The notes below the pieces were generated by a model. That model made no database searches, was not told the DNA's origin, and was given only the letters and a program-made list of their open reading frames with translations. A DNA stretch of 64,000 nucleotides from JAAYBQ01 sp035403465 (lineage in GTDB: Bacteria > Spirochaetota > UBA4802 > UBA5550): assembly GCA_035403465.1 (NCBI GenBank), contig DAONFG010000008.1:1-64000 (forward strand), read 5' to 3'. Shown here in pieces: positions 35,799 to 43,441 of this stretch. How positions within the stretch are numbered: the first letter of the stretch is position 1; the number at the start of each line of letters is the position of its first letter. Made by a program: the position numbers and the translations under genes.

Positions 35799-36179
35799 TC
35801 ATGAACCGGACAGGGATATATCCCTGATTCTCTCGATCACATTGTAAAGCTTTAACCTGTCATCATTGGATATGGTCTCGAAACGGACACCTGAAAGGTA
35901 GACTGATTCTGAATCCGAATTCTTAAAAAAGCCCCAGACTTTCTGAACTGCTGTTACAATCTTCAGGCTGTCGATCACAATCTCGACAGAATAGCCCTTA
36001 GCTTTGTCAACAGCACTAATTTCATCACCGGGGTTTGAAATCTCGAACGCAAGCCCCCCGGCCGAGAGATCTACAATACTGCCCCGTATTATTATACCTG
36101 TATTAATCTCGACGTAAGCCCTTTCGGGATTAAGAATACAGGTGGAGTATCTGTGCTCTTTTCTGTTGCCATTATTCAT
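35799..36179 (-). CDS. PilZ-domain protein, c-di-GMP receptor
   Basis: This 126-aa single PilZ domain has RKEHR (the RxxxR motif, near residue 7) and DLSAGG (the DxSxxG motif, near residue 40), so c-di-GMP binding is expected. It ends 19 nt before the Mla-linked barrel gene on the same strand and may be co-transcribed with it. The EAL protein at 22817 would remove its ligand. Targets of stand-alone PilZ proteins include motors and export machines. Confidence 0.87.
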   Translation of the reverse strand: MNNGNRKEHRYSTCILNPERAYVEINTGIIIRGSIVDLSAGGLAFEISNPGDEISAVDKAKGYSVEIVIDSLKIVTAVQKVWGFFKNSDSESVYLSGVRFETISNDDRLKLYNVIERIRDISLSGS

Positions 36180-36366
36180 TATATATAACCGTTACTGGAT
36201 AATACGGCCTCTTAACAGCAAAAATCAACTAATATTTTATGACCATCAGGTCAGTCTTACCCTGTTTATTCAGCTGTTGCCCGTTGATGCCCCCGGGCAG
36301 TGCATGACAGCCGGCTAAAGGGCCGCGGTGAGGCTTATTAAAAATAATATAACAAAGAAGAATTTA

Positions 36367-36395
36367 TTGACATACCCGGTACGGCATAATAATAT
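36367..36395 (+). promoter_or_regulatory. Strong sigma-70 promoter of the flaA-type gene
   Basis: A perfect TTGACA (36367-36372), exactly 17 nt, then TAATAT (36390-36395). GGAGG lies at 36413-36417 and the ATG at 36425. The rest of the 245-nt divergent gap (36180-36424) shows no other feature. Confidence 0.75.
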
Positions 36396-36424
36396 TATAC
36401 TGTAATTATATTGGAGGATATTTA

Positions 36425-37123
36425 ATGAAAAAAATCATTTCATGCATGGTATTGATGTTCTTTATATCACCGGTTTTTTCTCAGGACGGGAATAAGGACC
36501 AGGATAAAAAACTCGATAATGACAAGGTTGTGCAGCAGATATATTCTGAAGAGGTCCTTGAGGATTTTGAATCAACCTCGTATACACCCGATAAAAATCT
36601 CAAATTTGACATAACAAACCAGCAGGTTGCGGACCTTCAGATAAGGGACCAGTTTCCTGCGCAGTATGATAATTCAAAGAAGTACCTGGGCGTTAAATGT
36701 TTCGGCAGGCTGGGAGACATCTTCCGCATAATCCCTGCGAAGGAACTTGTTATTAAAAAATACTGCAAGAGCATAAACGTATGGGTCTACGGCAAGAATT
36801 TTTCAGGCGAGCTCCAGTTTGTGGTACAGGATGTCGAGGGTACAGTACATAATATCTCTTTCGGCAAGCTTACCTTTAACGGCTGGAGAAAACTGACAAC
36901 CCGTATAAAAAGCAAGGTAAAGCAGCAGAACGAGTACCTGGAACAGGAGAAGACTTTCAGGATACTGTATATCCTGTATAAACCCTCTAATGATACACAG
37001 GTTCCGATCTGGCAGTATTTCTATCTTGATGATATTACCGCGACAGTGCGCGACAAGTACAAGGACAACCAGAGCGACTCATGGGGTATAGGATTCGAAA
37101 ACAAAAACGAGGGCAGCAAGTAG
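36425..37123 (+). CDS. flaA: FlaA-type periplasmic flagellar filament outer-layer protein
   Basis: This 232-aa protein is exported by a signal peptide (SPVFSQ), then has a charged linker and the FlaA fold: VLEDFEST, YLGVKCFGRLGDIFRI, KSINVWVYGKNFSGELQ, FNGWRKLTTRI and WQYFYLDDITA. FlaA forms the sheath around the FlaB core of spirochaete periplasmic flagella. No other filament gene is adjacent, so this is an orphan locus. The perfect promoter and RBS suggest abundant expression. Several flaA paralogues are usual, so the number suffix cannot be given. Confidence 0.88.
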   Translation: MKKIISCMVLMFFISPVFSQDGNKDQDKKLDNDKVVQQIYSEEVLEDFESTSYTPDKNLKFDITNQQVADLQIRDQFPAQYDNSKKYLGVKCFGRLGDIFRIIPAKELVIKKYCKSINVWVYGKNFSGELQFVVQDVEGTVHNISFGKLTFNGWRKLTTRIKSKVKQQNEYLEQEKTFRILYILYKPSNDTQVPIWQYFYLDDITATVRDKYKDNQSDSWGIGFENKNEGSK

Positions 37124-37126
37124 CCC

Positions 37127-37909
37127 TTAGACACTGCCCGGCACCGGAACTATCATTGGACTTCCCGTTGCCGGGTTCACAAGACTCATAAATTCCGCGT
37201 CATAAAGTTTATTCATGATTTCCGGTTTAACCACACTTCCGGGCGCCCCTTCAATAAAAATTCCGCCGTTCTTTACACAGACAATCCGTGAACTGTAATT
37301 AGAAGCGCAGTTAACGTCATGAAGCGCGCAGATAACAGTGGTACCCGACCTGTTAAGGTCCCTGAGTATATCCATAACCATAGTGGAATGCCTGTAATCC
37401 AGGTTTGAAACAGGCTCATCAAGTATAATAATGCCGCTGTTCTGCACCAGCGCCCTGGCGACCTGCACCAGCTGGAACTCACCGGTCGACAGCTCATTGA
37501 CTGATCTCTCCATAAGATGCATTATGCCTGTCCGCAGGGCCATTTCATCTACAAGATGAATACCCTTCACTCCAGCCCGTACAGGACCGCTATGGGCAAA
37601 CATTCCGAAGCCCAGGAAACTGCGTACTGAAAATGCGGGAACATTGCCTGTAATACGCATGACAACAGAAAAATTCCGTGCAAGCTCCCTTGCGCCGAAA
37701 CCATTTATCTCCCTGCCGCAGAAACTTACCGTGCCTGACGCAGGCGCGAGCATACCGGCAAGCAGCCTGATAATCGTGCTTTTGCCTGCACCGTTAGGCC
37801 CTATAAATGAAACGAACTCCCCGCCGGCAACGGCAAGGTCAAGTCCCCGGATAAAAATATTAATGCCGTAGCCGGCGCTCACAGAACTTATGGAAAAAAG
37901 GTCAGCCAT
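37127..37909 (-). CDS. Iron-siderophore/cobalamin-type ABC transporter ATPase
   Basis: This 260-aa FecE/BtuD-type ATPase has Walker A GPNGAGKST, Walker B GIIILDEPVSNLD and an H-switch CALHD. The ABC signature is unusual, LSTGE where LSGGQ is the norm. ATG 37909 is one base after the permease stop, so it is translationally coupled. The 32 additional upstream codons of the open frame lie inside the permease gene and are excluded. It powers uptake of a metal chelate such as cobalamin, haem or ferric siderophore; the substrate is not readable. Confidence 0.88.
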   Translation of the reverse strand: MADLFSISSVSAGYGINIFIRGLDLAVAGGEFVSFIGPNGAGKSTIIRLLAGMLAPASGTVSFCGREINGFGARELARNFSVVMRITGNVPAFSVRSFLGFGMFAHSGPVRAGVKGIHLVDEMALRTGIMHLMERSVNELSTGEFQLVQVARALVQNSGIIILDEPVSNLDYRHSTMVMDILRDLNRSGTTVICALHDVNCASNYSSRIVCVKNGGIFIEGAPGSVVKPEIMNKLYDAEFMSLVNPATGSPMIVPVPGSV

Positions 37910-37910
37910 C

Positions 37911-38885
37911 TCAGATCTCCGGCCTGTTTTTAACAACATAGAAGAGAAAAAATATACCGCCACAGAATCCTGTGACCACCCCTGCAGGTATCTCGTAAGG
38001 AACAATCACGGTTCTGCTGAAGGCATCGGCCAGTACAAGGAATGATCCCCCGGCTACTGCCGAAAGCGGGACCAGCCTGGAATGGTCAGGGCCGGCAGCC
38101 ATCCTCACCAGGTGCGGCACCATCAGGCCCACGAAGGGTATTATCCCGCCTAACAGAACAGACAACGCGGCAAGTACCGACGCGAGAAGAATTATGATCC
38201 GGAGTTCGGAATCTGCGACCCCCGAGGAGAAGGAAAAGGTCCGCCCGATTGATATGATGTCAAGGTGCCCGTGGAACAGCGCCAGGATAAACATAACGCA
38301 CAGTATGCAGAGGCATATCCAGGTAACGGGAACATTTCCCTGGTACGAAAGGTCACCCATGAGCCATATAATTATCCTGTGCACATCCTCTGACCTGGCC
38401 ATGGCGAAGATGAGCATGACCGATGAGGAGAATATAAAACTCAGGGCCACGCCTGAAAGTATAAGCCCGCTCCCGGTGATCCCCCTTACAGCGGAGACCG
38501 CATAGATGAGCAGAATACCCAGCAGGCTGCCGCAGAAAGCCATAAGCATAACCAGGGCAGGCCCCATGCCGGTAATCACACCTGCAGAAATTCCCAGGGC
38601 TGCGCCGCCCGAAATCCCGGTAATGAACGGGTCTGCAAGTGGATTCCTGAACACAGACTGGAAAGCAACACCGCTGACCGAAAGTGCGGCACCGGCAAAC
38701 ATGGCGATAATGACCCTGGGCAGCCTGAGCTTTAAAATAACCTCGGACTTAAGCCCGCAGTCACCATTAAGCAGGCAGGACAGGATATCAGCCGGGGAGA
38801 CAAACTCGCTGCCCAGCGAAAGCCCTGCAGCCGCGGCAGCAAGGGGAAAGATTATAAAAAGGATGAGCTTAATCCATTTCTTCAC
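37911..38885 (-). CDS. FecCD/BtuC-family permease
   Basis: This 324-aa inner-membrane protein has about ten membrane helices, the RLPRVIIAMFAGAALSVSG signature near residue 53 and the GGIIPFVGLMVPHLVRM loop that contacts the ATPase. It forms the translocation channel. Its start overlaps the binding-protein gene by 17 nt and its stop is one base before the ATPase start. Confidence 0.92.
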   Translation of the reverse strand: MKKWIKLILFIIFPLAAAAAGLSLGSEFVSPADILSCLLNGDCGLKSEVILKLRLPRVIIAMFAGAALSVSGVAFQSVFRNPLADPFITGISGGAALGISAGVITGMGPALVMLMAFCGSLLGILLIYAVSAVRGITGSGLILSGVALSFIFSSSVMLIFAMARSEDVHRIIIWLMGDLSYQGNVPVTWICLCILCVMFILALFHGHLDIISIGRTFSFSSGVADSELRIIILLASVLAALSVLLGGIIPFVGLMVPHLVRMAAGPDHSRLVPLSAVAGGSFLVLADAFSRTVIVPYEIPAGVVTGFCGGIFFLFYVVKNRPEI

Positions 38886-39729
38886 AGTTTATCTCCGCGA
38901 AAAGCGACGATATTTTTTCAACAGCCTCAACATACCTGCCCGGTGAATAGTACGGGATTGAGGTGTCACCCGCCGCGAATATGTTATTATTACGGCTGAA
39001 ACGCACATGCCTGTAACCTTTAAGCATATCGCGCATAAAGTCCCTGTCAGCAATGCTCATGGTGATAACGGCATCGGGGCTGCTCATGAGCAGTGATTCC
39101 ATGCTGAGTATCGGGTACGCGGTGTTTTCATTTTTAAAAATATTTCTGCCCCCGGCTGATTCTATTATGGAATTAATGTACGAGTTACCTGACACGGTGA
39201 TGAGCGGTTTTGCCGATACAAGAAACACAATGCGCGGCGCGTGTCCCGGTTTCTTTATAACTTCAAGTCTTTCCCTGTATGATTCAACCATCCGCTTCCC
39301 GTACTTATCTTTACCTATGAGGTCAGCAAGCTGCAGGTAACCGGCACAGATATCATCAAAATTAAAGACCCGGCCCGACCTGTAGTAGCGCAGCCCGAAC
39401 CGGTCAGCCAGGGCCGAGGTCTGTATGCTGTCCTCGTCTGACACAAGAACAATGTCGGGCCGCAGGCTGATTATCCTCTCCATGTCAGGCTGCACATAGC
39501 TCCCCACAACTGCGGCGTTTCCCCTGTATCCCGGGTTGAACATGGTCACACCAACAAGCAGGTCAGCGGCGCCCAGGTCATTCACCTGATCAGTGAGCGA
39601 CGATGAGAGCGAAACAATGCGTTTTACCGGTCCGCTGCCTGTACGTGCAGGGCTGCTGCCGGTTACAAGGAAGAGCATGGATAAAAGTATAATGAAGATA
39701 ATGATGAATAAATTATAAAAGGGTTTCAT
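38869..39729 (-). CDS. BtuF/FepB-type substrate-binding protein
   Basis: This 286-aa type III periplasmic binding protein has an N-terminal signal or anchor helix. The lobes are KRIVSLSSSLTDQVNDLGAADLLVGVT and a second lobe with SMESLLMSSPDAVITM, joined by a long helix. The closing acidic residues that dock on the permease are plausible. Start ATG 39729 lies 5 nt after the upstream lipoprotein stop; the earlier in-frame Met lies inside that gene. It captures a chelated metal or corrinoid for the permease. Confidence 0.88.
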   Translation of the reverse strand: MKPFYNLFIIIFIILLSMLFLVTGSSPARTGSGPVKRIVSLSSSLTDQVNDLGAADLLVGVTMFNPGYRGNAAVVGSYVQPDMERIISLRPDIVLVSDEDSIQTSALADRFGLRYYRSGRVFNFDDICAGYLQLADLIGKDKYGKRMVESYRERLEVIKKPGHAPRIVFLVSAKPLITVSGNSYINSIIESAGGRNIFKNENTAYPILSMESLLMSSPDAVITMSIADRDFMRDMLKGYRHVRFSRNNNIFAAGDTSIPYYSPGRYVEAVEKISSLFAEINCEEMD

Positions 39730-39734
39730 AACTT

Positions 39735-40070
39735 TTACTCTTCTTTCCCATACCCGTGAGCATGCGGCCCCCAGTGCATAACTCTCCATTTTTTGCGATT
39801 CGTTGTAAATGGATAAGGATCAGCTATATGCAGATCATCAATATTAACTTTATAATATTTGTTATTATAGAATCCCAGGTCATTGAACGCGAAGTAATAA
39901 AAGTTCTCTTTTGTGCCCATGTAATACCAGACAGCAACCTTAGGTTCCTGCCAGTGTTTTGTCAGCTCCATCAGCTCGTTTCCGGAGACTATCGCGGCAG
40001 ATTTACAGCCAGGATATGTAAATATCAGTAAAACGGCAAAACACATGTATATAGTTTTAGATTTCATCAT
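39735..40070 (-). CDS. Small lipoprotein with His-rich C-terminus, head of the importer operon
   Basis: This 111-aa protein has a signal peptide with a relaxed lipobox (TYPGC). The mature domain is aromatic-rich (VAVWYYMG, ENFYYFAF) and ends HWGPHAHGYGKEE, a possible metal-binding tail. It precedes the binding-protein gene by 5 nt, so it is probably part of the transporter operon, perhaps as an outer-leaflet or periplasmic metal/haem relay. This role is inference. I recognise no family. Confidence 0.62.
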   Translation of the reverse strand: MMKSKTIYMCFAVLLIFTYPGCKSAAIVSGNELMELTKHWQEPKVAVWYYMGTKENFYYFAFNDLGFYNNKYYKVNIDDLHIADPYPFTTNRKKWRVMHWGPHAHGYGKEE

Positions 40071-40409
40071 ATGTTATTCTGTAAAAAGTATTTCAATAAA
40101 ACAAATCCGGTTCTCATTATGCATTTCGGCACAGCCGATGCCAGGTGTCATCAAAAATTTAATAAACTGTGCATGCCGGCGGTGAATTAAAAGCAGATTC
40201 AGTGTGTTATAATTCCGGTTCCAGGCTCATTGCTTTGAACTTTTAGTTTAAATATAATGTCCGGATCATTTTTCGCAACAATGTGCCCTGCCCCCGAAAA
40301 GTGTATTACTGATACAGGGATGAAATCATGTAATTATTATATTGGAAGTGTTACCGATGTGTAACTACAAAACTGTTACCCATGTCTCCGGCATACACCT
40401 GAGCATTGC

Positions 40410-40511
40410 GTATAACGTCTTAACATATAACGACATCGCGCGGCCTTTTGCGCGATGTGGCGAAGCCCGGGAGAGTCTTTTCGCCAGCGCTGTGGGTAAG
40501 CTTTGTTATGC
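40410..40511 (-). other. attC-like recombination site downstream of higBA
   Basis: Read on the minus strand it begins GCATAAC (40511-40505) and ends GTTATAC (40416-40410), nearly complementary ends. Inside are a CTTACC/GTTAAG second pair, TGGCGAA/TTCGCCA arms, and a perfect 9-bp stem ACATCGCGC/GCGCGATGT (40433-40441 with 40450-40458). The outer-box/inner-box palindrome layout and about 100-nt length match integron attC sites, although the 7-mers do not fit the strict GTTRRRY consensus. The 340 nt between it and the lipoprotein gene hold nothing coding. Confidence 0.5.
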
Positions 40512-40578
40512 GATGTAACCGAATTAGTTTAAGTTTATTCGCTTTAAACCCACGGACGGGCGAAAAGCTGAGAAATGT

Positions 40579-40884
40579 TTACAAAGTATGCTGAATTTCA
40601 TAAAGACTTTTTATAGCTTTAATTTCATTGGCTTTTATATTTGCTTCTTCTCTTAAATCATATTCTATTTGAAGTCCAAGCCAGAAATCAGGTGTTGTCC
40701 CAAAGTATTTTGAAAATCTTAATGCAGTATCTGCTGAGATACTTCTTTTGCCTTTTATAATCTGTGAAATTCTTGTAGGCGGAATATTTGTGTCTTTTGC
40801 AAGTCTATATGCAGTGACATGATATTCTTTTAAGAATTCTTCATCTAATATTTCGCCTGGATGTATATTTTTTATCTTCTTCAT
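40579..40884 (-). CDS. higA: HigA antitoxin (XRE-family)
   Basis: This 101-aa protein of the HigA/VapI-type helix-turn-helix family has IHPGEILDEEFL, YRLAKDTNIPPTRISQIIKGKRSIS (HTH) and YFGTTPDFWLGLQ, the diagnostic end of the family. It neutralises HigB and should repress the operon. ATG 40884 is preferred: AGG lies 8 nt before it, while the frame could also start at TTG 40899. The gene begins about 12 nt after the higB stop. Codons look AT-richer than the neighbours, in line with acquisition. Confidence 0.92.
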   Translation of the reverse strand: MKKIKNIHPGEILDEEFLKEYHVTAYRLAKDTNIPPTRISQIIKGKRSISADTALRFSKYFGTTPDFWLGLQIEYDLREEANIKANEIKAIKSLYEIQHTL

Positions 40885-40895
40885 ATCGTTACCTA

Positions 40896-41144
40896 TCAAT
40901 GATAATCTACAATTTCAACATCAAAAACATTTGAGTCTTCCCAACGAAAACATATTCGATATTGATCATTTATATGGATACTATATTGATTCTTTCTGTC
41001 TCCTTTGAGCTTTTCCAATCTATTAGCTGGCGGCGCCAGCAAATCCTTTAATTCTTTTGCTCTTTGAATATCTTCAGAAAATTTCTTCGAATACTCCTGG
41101 TTCCAGATCTTTTCAGTTTCTTTGCATTTGAATGATTGTATCAT
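40896..41144 (-). CDS. higB: HigB mRNA interferase toxin
   Basis: This 82-aa RelE-superfamily ribosome-dependent endoribonuclease has the start MIQSFKCKETEKIW typical of the family, PPANRLEKLKGDRKNQYSIHINDQYRICFRW with the basic active-site residues, and a VEIVDYH end. The order toxin-antitoxin is that of higBA. Its ATG lies only 6 nt after the -10 box, so the mRNA is predicted to be leaderless or nearly so. Confidence 0.92.
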   Translation of the reverse strand: MIQSFKCKETEKIWNQEYSKKFSEDIQRAKELKDLLAPPANRLEKLKGDRKNQYSIHINDQYRICFRWEDSNVFDVEIVDYH

Positions 41145-41155
41145 AAGGTATGATA
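41139..41155. promoter_or_regulatory. Inverted-repeat operator over the higB start
   Basis: TATCATA-AGG-TATGATA, a perfect 7+7 inverted repeat, covers the -10 box and the higB start codon. A second palindrome TAACGCGTTA lies between -10 and -35. Both are good candidates for HigA binding and autorepression. Confidence 0.6.
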
Positions 41156-41178
41156 ACGCGTTACGTTAATATTGTCAA
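41150..41178 (-). promoter_or_regulatory. higB: Promoter of higBA
   Basis: On the minus strand TTGACA (41178-41173), 17 nt, TATCAT (41155-41150). The expected transcription start falls at about 41144-41143, which is the higB ATG itself. Confidence 0.75.
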
Positions 41179-41194
41179 TTATTTTTCTTTAAAA

Positions 41195-41211
41195 GCGGGC
41201 AGGACGCCCGC
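41195..41211. terminator. Hairpin upstream of the higBA promoter
   Basis: GCGGGC (41195-41200) and GCCCGC (41206-41211) form a 6-bp GC stem. On the minus strand it is followed by TTTT, and in the plus direction by CAAAGGTTTTTTT. It would insulate higBA from read-through out of neighbouring DNA. Confidence 0.55.
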
Positions 41212-41235
41212 CAAAGGTTTTTTTACGGTTATTTC

Positions 41236-41342
41236 GCATAACGTCTTGCTTACACGCAATGCGTATAAGCATGCAAAACATACCTTAACACGCAGTAAAA
41301 ATGTACATAACAGATTATAAGGTTTTACCGTGTAAGATATAC
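41236..41342 (-). other. Second attC-like site, upstream boundary of the higBA unit
   Basis: On the minus strand: outer box GTATATC (41342-41336), inner box CTTACACG (41336-41329), a hairpin-prone middle with GCTTATACGC/GCGTGTAAGC (41248-41270), inner box CGTGTAAG (41256-41249), then CAAGAC and GTTATGC (41242-41236). The junction AAGACGTTAT is repeated at the downstream site, so the higBA unit would be a cassette of about 826 bp. Confidence 0.45.
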
Positions 41343-42050
41343 AAATTATTCCCTACCACCTGCGCACTGTTTTGTCAAGGGACAATATAATTATTAATGT
41401 ATTAGAACTTTATATTCGGGAAAGTGCATTGCGCAGGTGTTAAGTGAGCGGCCGGTGTTTGGAATATGCTGCTTTTTGTATCAGCGGGATTTCTCACGTT
41501 CGTTAAAAATGGCAAAAATGTAACGGCGGGCGCGCACCATGCGGCCGGGTTCGGCAGGCCCGCCAGCCGGACAACGGGCGATCCAAACCGGCAGCCCGGG
41601 CGGAAATAAAATAAAGGTGTTTTCAAAGATCCATTATAACCTGATATTTATAACGCGCTATACACTGTATACGTCCGGAACTTCAAAAAAGAAAAAATTT
41701 TTTTTGAATAACATAAAAATATTACAGGTGTGCTTAAAATTCATGAAGTTATAAAGAATATGCAGAGTCAGTGGATACGGGGCAGCTTCGTGATGGATTC
41801 GTAATGGCTTCGACCTTCCCGTGTGGCCGGGAATGAAAAAATTTCACCGGTGAACCGGCTGATCTGCCCGCTTAATGCAAAAGAGGGTATCGATAGAATG
41901 AAAATAAATTAAGCCTGTTGTCAGCGGCGCTCAGTTTTATTCCGTGTGAGAGTTTTATCTAAATCTCCTGTAAAGGAATTCGGGGCAATGTTGCAGCATG
42001 CTGTTACTATCCTGGCAGCAGTTTCTCTATCAGATACGGCTCTTAAAAAA
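41343..42050. other. Noncoding stretch of about 700 nt
   Basis: I see no gene. There is a perfect 10-bp inverted repeat, CACCTGCGCA (41357-41366) with TGCGCAGGTG (41430-41439), a GC-rich patch at about 41520-41610 in an otherwise AT-rich region, and poly-A/T runs near 41690. It could be a decayed gene cassette adjoining the higBA unit. Confidence 0.5.
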
Positions 42051-42182
42051 TCAGACAAGCGTGACAATCTTATCCTCCCTGGCGCAGCTGATACAGTATC
42101 TCAGTCCCTCTTTCCTGTTTTTAACCGGAACATAGAAATGGTCGGCTGAATGAATATCCTTACCACATTTTGCGCATTTCAT
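42051..42182 (-). CDS. Very small zinc-ribbon protein (43 aa)
   Basis: ATG is at 42182-42180 and TGA at 42053-42051. The product starts MKCAKCGKDIHSADHFYVPV and carries a second pair, YCISC, near residue 30, so two CxxC knuckles can hold one zinc. Lys/Arg content is high. CAGGGTG lies 7 nt before the ATG. It is too short for most gene callers. Such mini zinc ribbons often bind nucleic acids or act as adaptors. It stands alone, with a hairpin TTACCTG/CAGGTAA upstream at about 42210-42239. Confidence 0.7.
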   Translation of the reverse strand: MKCAKCGKDIHSADHFYVPVKNRKEGLRYCISCAREDKIVTLV

Positions 42183-42436
42183 ATTTTACACCCTGCTTAA
42201 GAATTATTTTACCTGCCGTAAATCCCGTAATACAGGTAATCTTATTAATAAATCGGAAAAAACCGGGCTGCCGTTGATAATTAATCCCCAGGGGACATAA
42301 AAAAACATCAATTATTGTCAAAATCTACCGGGACGGCTAAAAAGTTAATGACTATCTGCTTAAAAAATAAAATTTTCTTTACATCAGGTAAAACTGCACT
42401 AGGATCGACTTAATTTTCATGCAATAGGGGGTTTTT

Positions 42437-42772
42437 ATGCCGGTTAAGGCTAAAAGCACAACAACAAAGCCAGTAAAGTCAAAAGCAGCCAAAGCAAAGA
42501 CAACAAAATCACGCAAAAATATAAAGAAAACCAATCTCACAAGGCTATATAACCAGATGCACAAACTGGCTTCTGATGCTGTCGACAACGAGATCATGAA
42601 AAGATTTAAAGTCCTCATAGACGCCGTAGAAGAGGACCTACCTAAAACTCATATTGATACTCTTATAAGCGAACCAAAGTCAGCAGATATATCAGTTTTC
42701 CCCGAAGGACTTCTTCCCTATGTAAAACACTTTATTTACATGGTAAAACGGGACAGGGTAAGCAAGAAGTAA
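42437..42772 (+). CDS. Small protein with histone-H1-like basic tail
   Basis: In this 111-aa protein, residues 1-34 are almost only Lys/Ala/Thr/Ser (PVKAKSTTTKPVKSKAAKAK type), like histone H1 tails and the bacterial H1 mimics. Residues 35-111 form a helical domain with no recognised family (LYNQMHKLASDAVDNEIMKRF). The tail should bind DNA or RNA without sequence preference. AGGGGG precedes the ATG. moaD starts 6 nt after its stop, so it may be in the same transcript. Confidence 0.68.
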   Translation: MPVKAKSTTTKPVKSKAAKAKTTKSRKNIKKTNLTRLYNQMHKLASDAVDNEIMKRFKVLIDAVEEDLPKTHIDTLISEPKSADISVFPEGLLPYVKHFIYMVKRDRVSKK

Positions 42773-42778
42773 TAACGA

Positions 42779-43024
42779 ATGAAGATCAGGCTTAAAGTAT
42801 TTGCATCAATCCGCGACATCTGCGGTTTTGACGAAAAAGAAATAACACTTTCCGAAGCATCCACACTTGACGGATTAATCGACAGCCTTGCTGCACAGTA
42901 TAAAGGCCTTGGCGAAAAACGCGGCTCGCTGCTCATGGCGGTTAATGCGGAATACAGCACCGGCGGCACAATACTGCGTGACAATGATACAGTTGCACTC
43001 TTCCCGCCCGTAAGCGGAGGCTGA
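42779..43024 (+). CDS. moaD: Molybdopterin synthase small subunit (sulfur carrier)
   Basis: This 81-aa beta-grasp protein ends PPVSGG; the C-terminal Gly-Gly is thiocarboxylated by MoeB and donates sulfur to make molybdopterin. It is followed at once by moaE (stop TGA then ATG with no gap). The other moa/moe genes are not in this window, but the moaD-moaE pair is enough to name it with confidence over ThiS. Confidence 0.9.
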   Translation: MKIRLKVFASIRDICGFDEKEITLSEASTLDGLIDSLAAQYKGLGEKRGSLLMAVNAEYSTGGTILRDNDTVALFPPVSGG

Positions 43025-43441
43025 ATGAAAAATATCTACATACAGCAGGAAGTACTCGATCCGGCCATGATTCTTGAAAGCGGTATAAATCCCGGTGACG
43101 GGTCTGACATACTCTTCTGCGGCAGGGTAAGGAACAACTCCAGGGGAAAGAACGTTAAATATATCGATTACCAGGTCTACCCCGAAATGGCCGTACGGGA
43201 GATGGATAAAATCGCAGACGAAGCCATTCTGAAGTGGAACCTGAACCGGTGCGTTATTGTTCACAGGTACGGACGGGTCATGCCCGGTGAATCGTCTATT
43301 GTTATACTTGTATCATCTCCGCACAGGGAGGAATCATACATCTCATCAAAGTACATCATTGACGAGATAAAAAAACGCGTGCCGGTGTGGAAGAAGGAGT
43401 GCTACGACGACGGATCTGAATGGATAGGCGACCGAAACTGA
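43025..43441 (+). CDS. moaE: Molybdopterin synthase catalytic subunit
   Basis: This 138-aa MoaE converts cyclic pyranopterin monophosphate to molybdopterin, using MoaD thiocarboxylate. The motifs are FCGRVRNNSRGK, YPEMAVREM, VIVHRYGRVMPGE and the active-site Lys pair in KKRVPVWKKE. It starts directly after the moaD stop. Its own stop abuts the fliG stop (TGATCA). Confidence 0.93.
   Translation: MKNIYIQQEVLDPAMILESGINPGDGSDILFCGRVRNNSRGKNVKYIDYQVYPEMAVREMDKIADEAILKWNLNRCVIVHRYGRVMPGESSIVILVSSPHREESYISSKYIIDEIKKRVPVWKKECYDDGSEWIGDRN

Noticed and set aside
41402..41626. 74-codon minus-strand frame
   Set aside because: Composition is irregular with Pro/Cys/Trp clusters across a GC-rich patch, no ribosome site and no recognisable domain; it could be a decayed cassette gene but cannot be supported.
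41946..42149. 67-codon plus-strand frame
   Set aside because: It is antisense to the zinc-ribbon gene at 42051-42182, which has the better start, RBS and motif.
40071..42436. Possible CRISPR array or tRNA cluster in the gene-poor region
   Set aside because: Repeats are inverted and irregular, not evenly spaced direct repeats, and no cloverleaf or CCA-type tRNA end was found.
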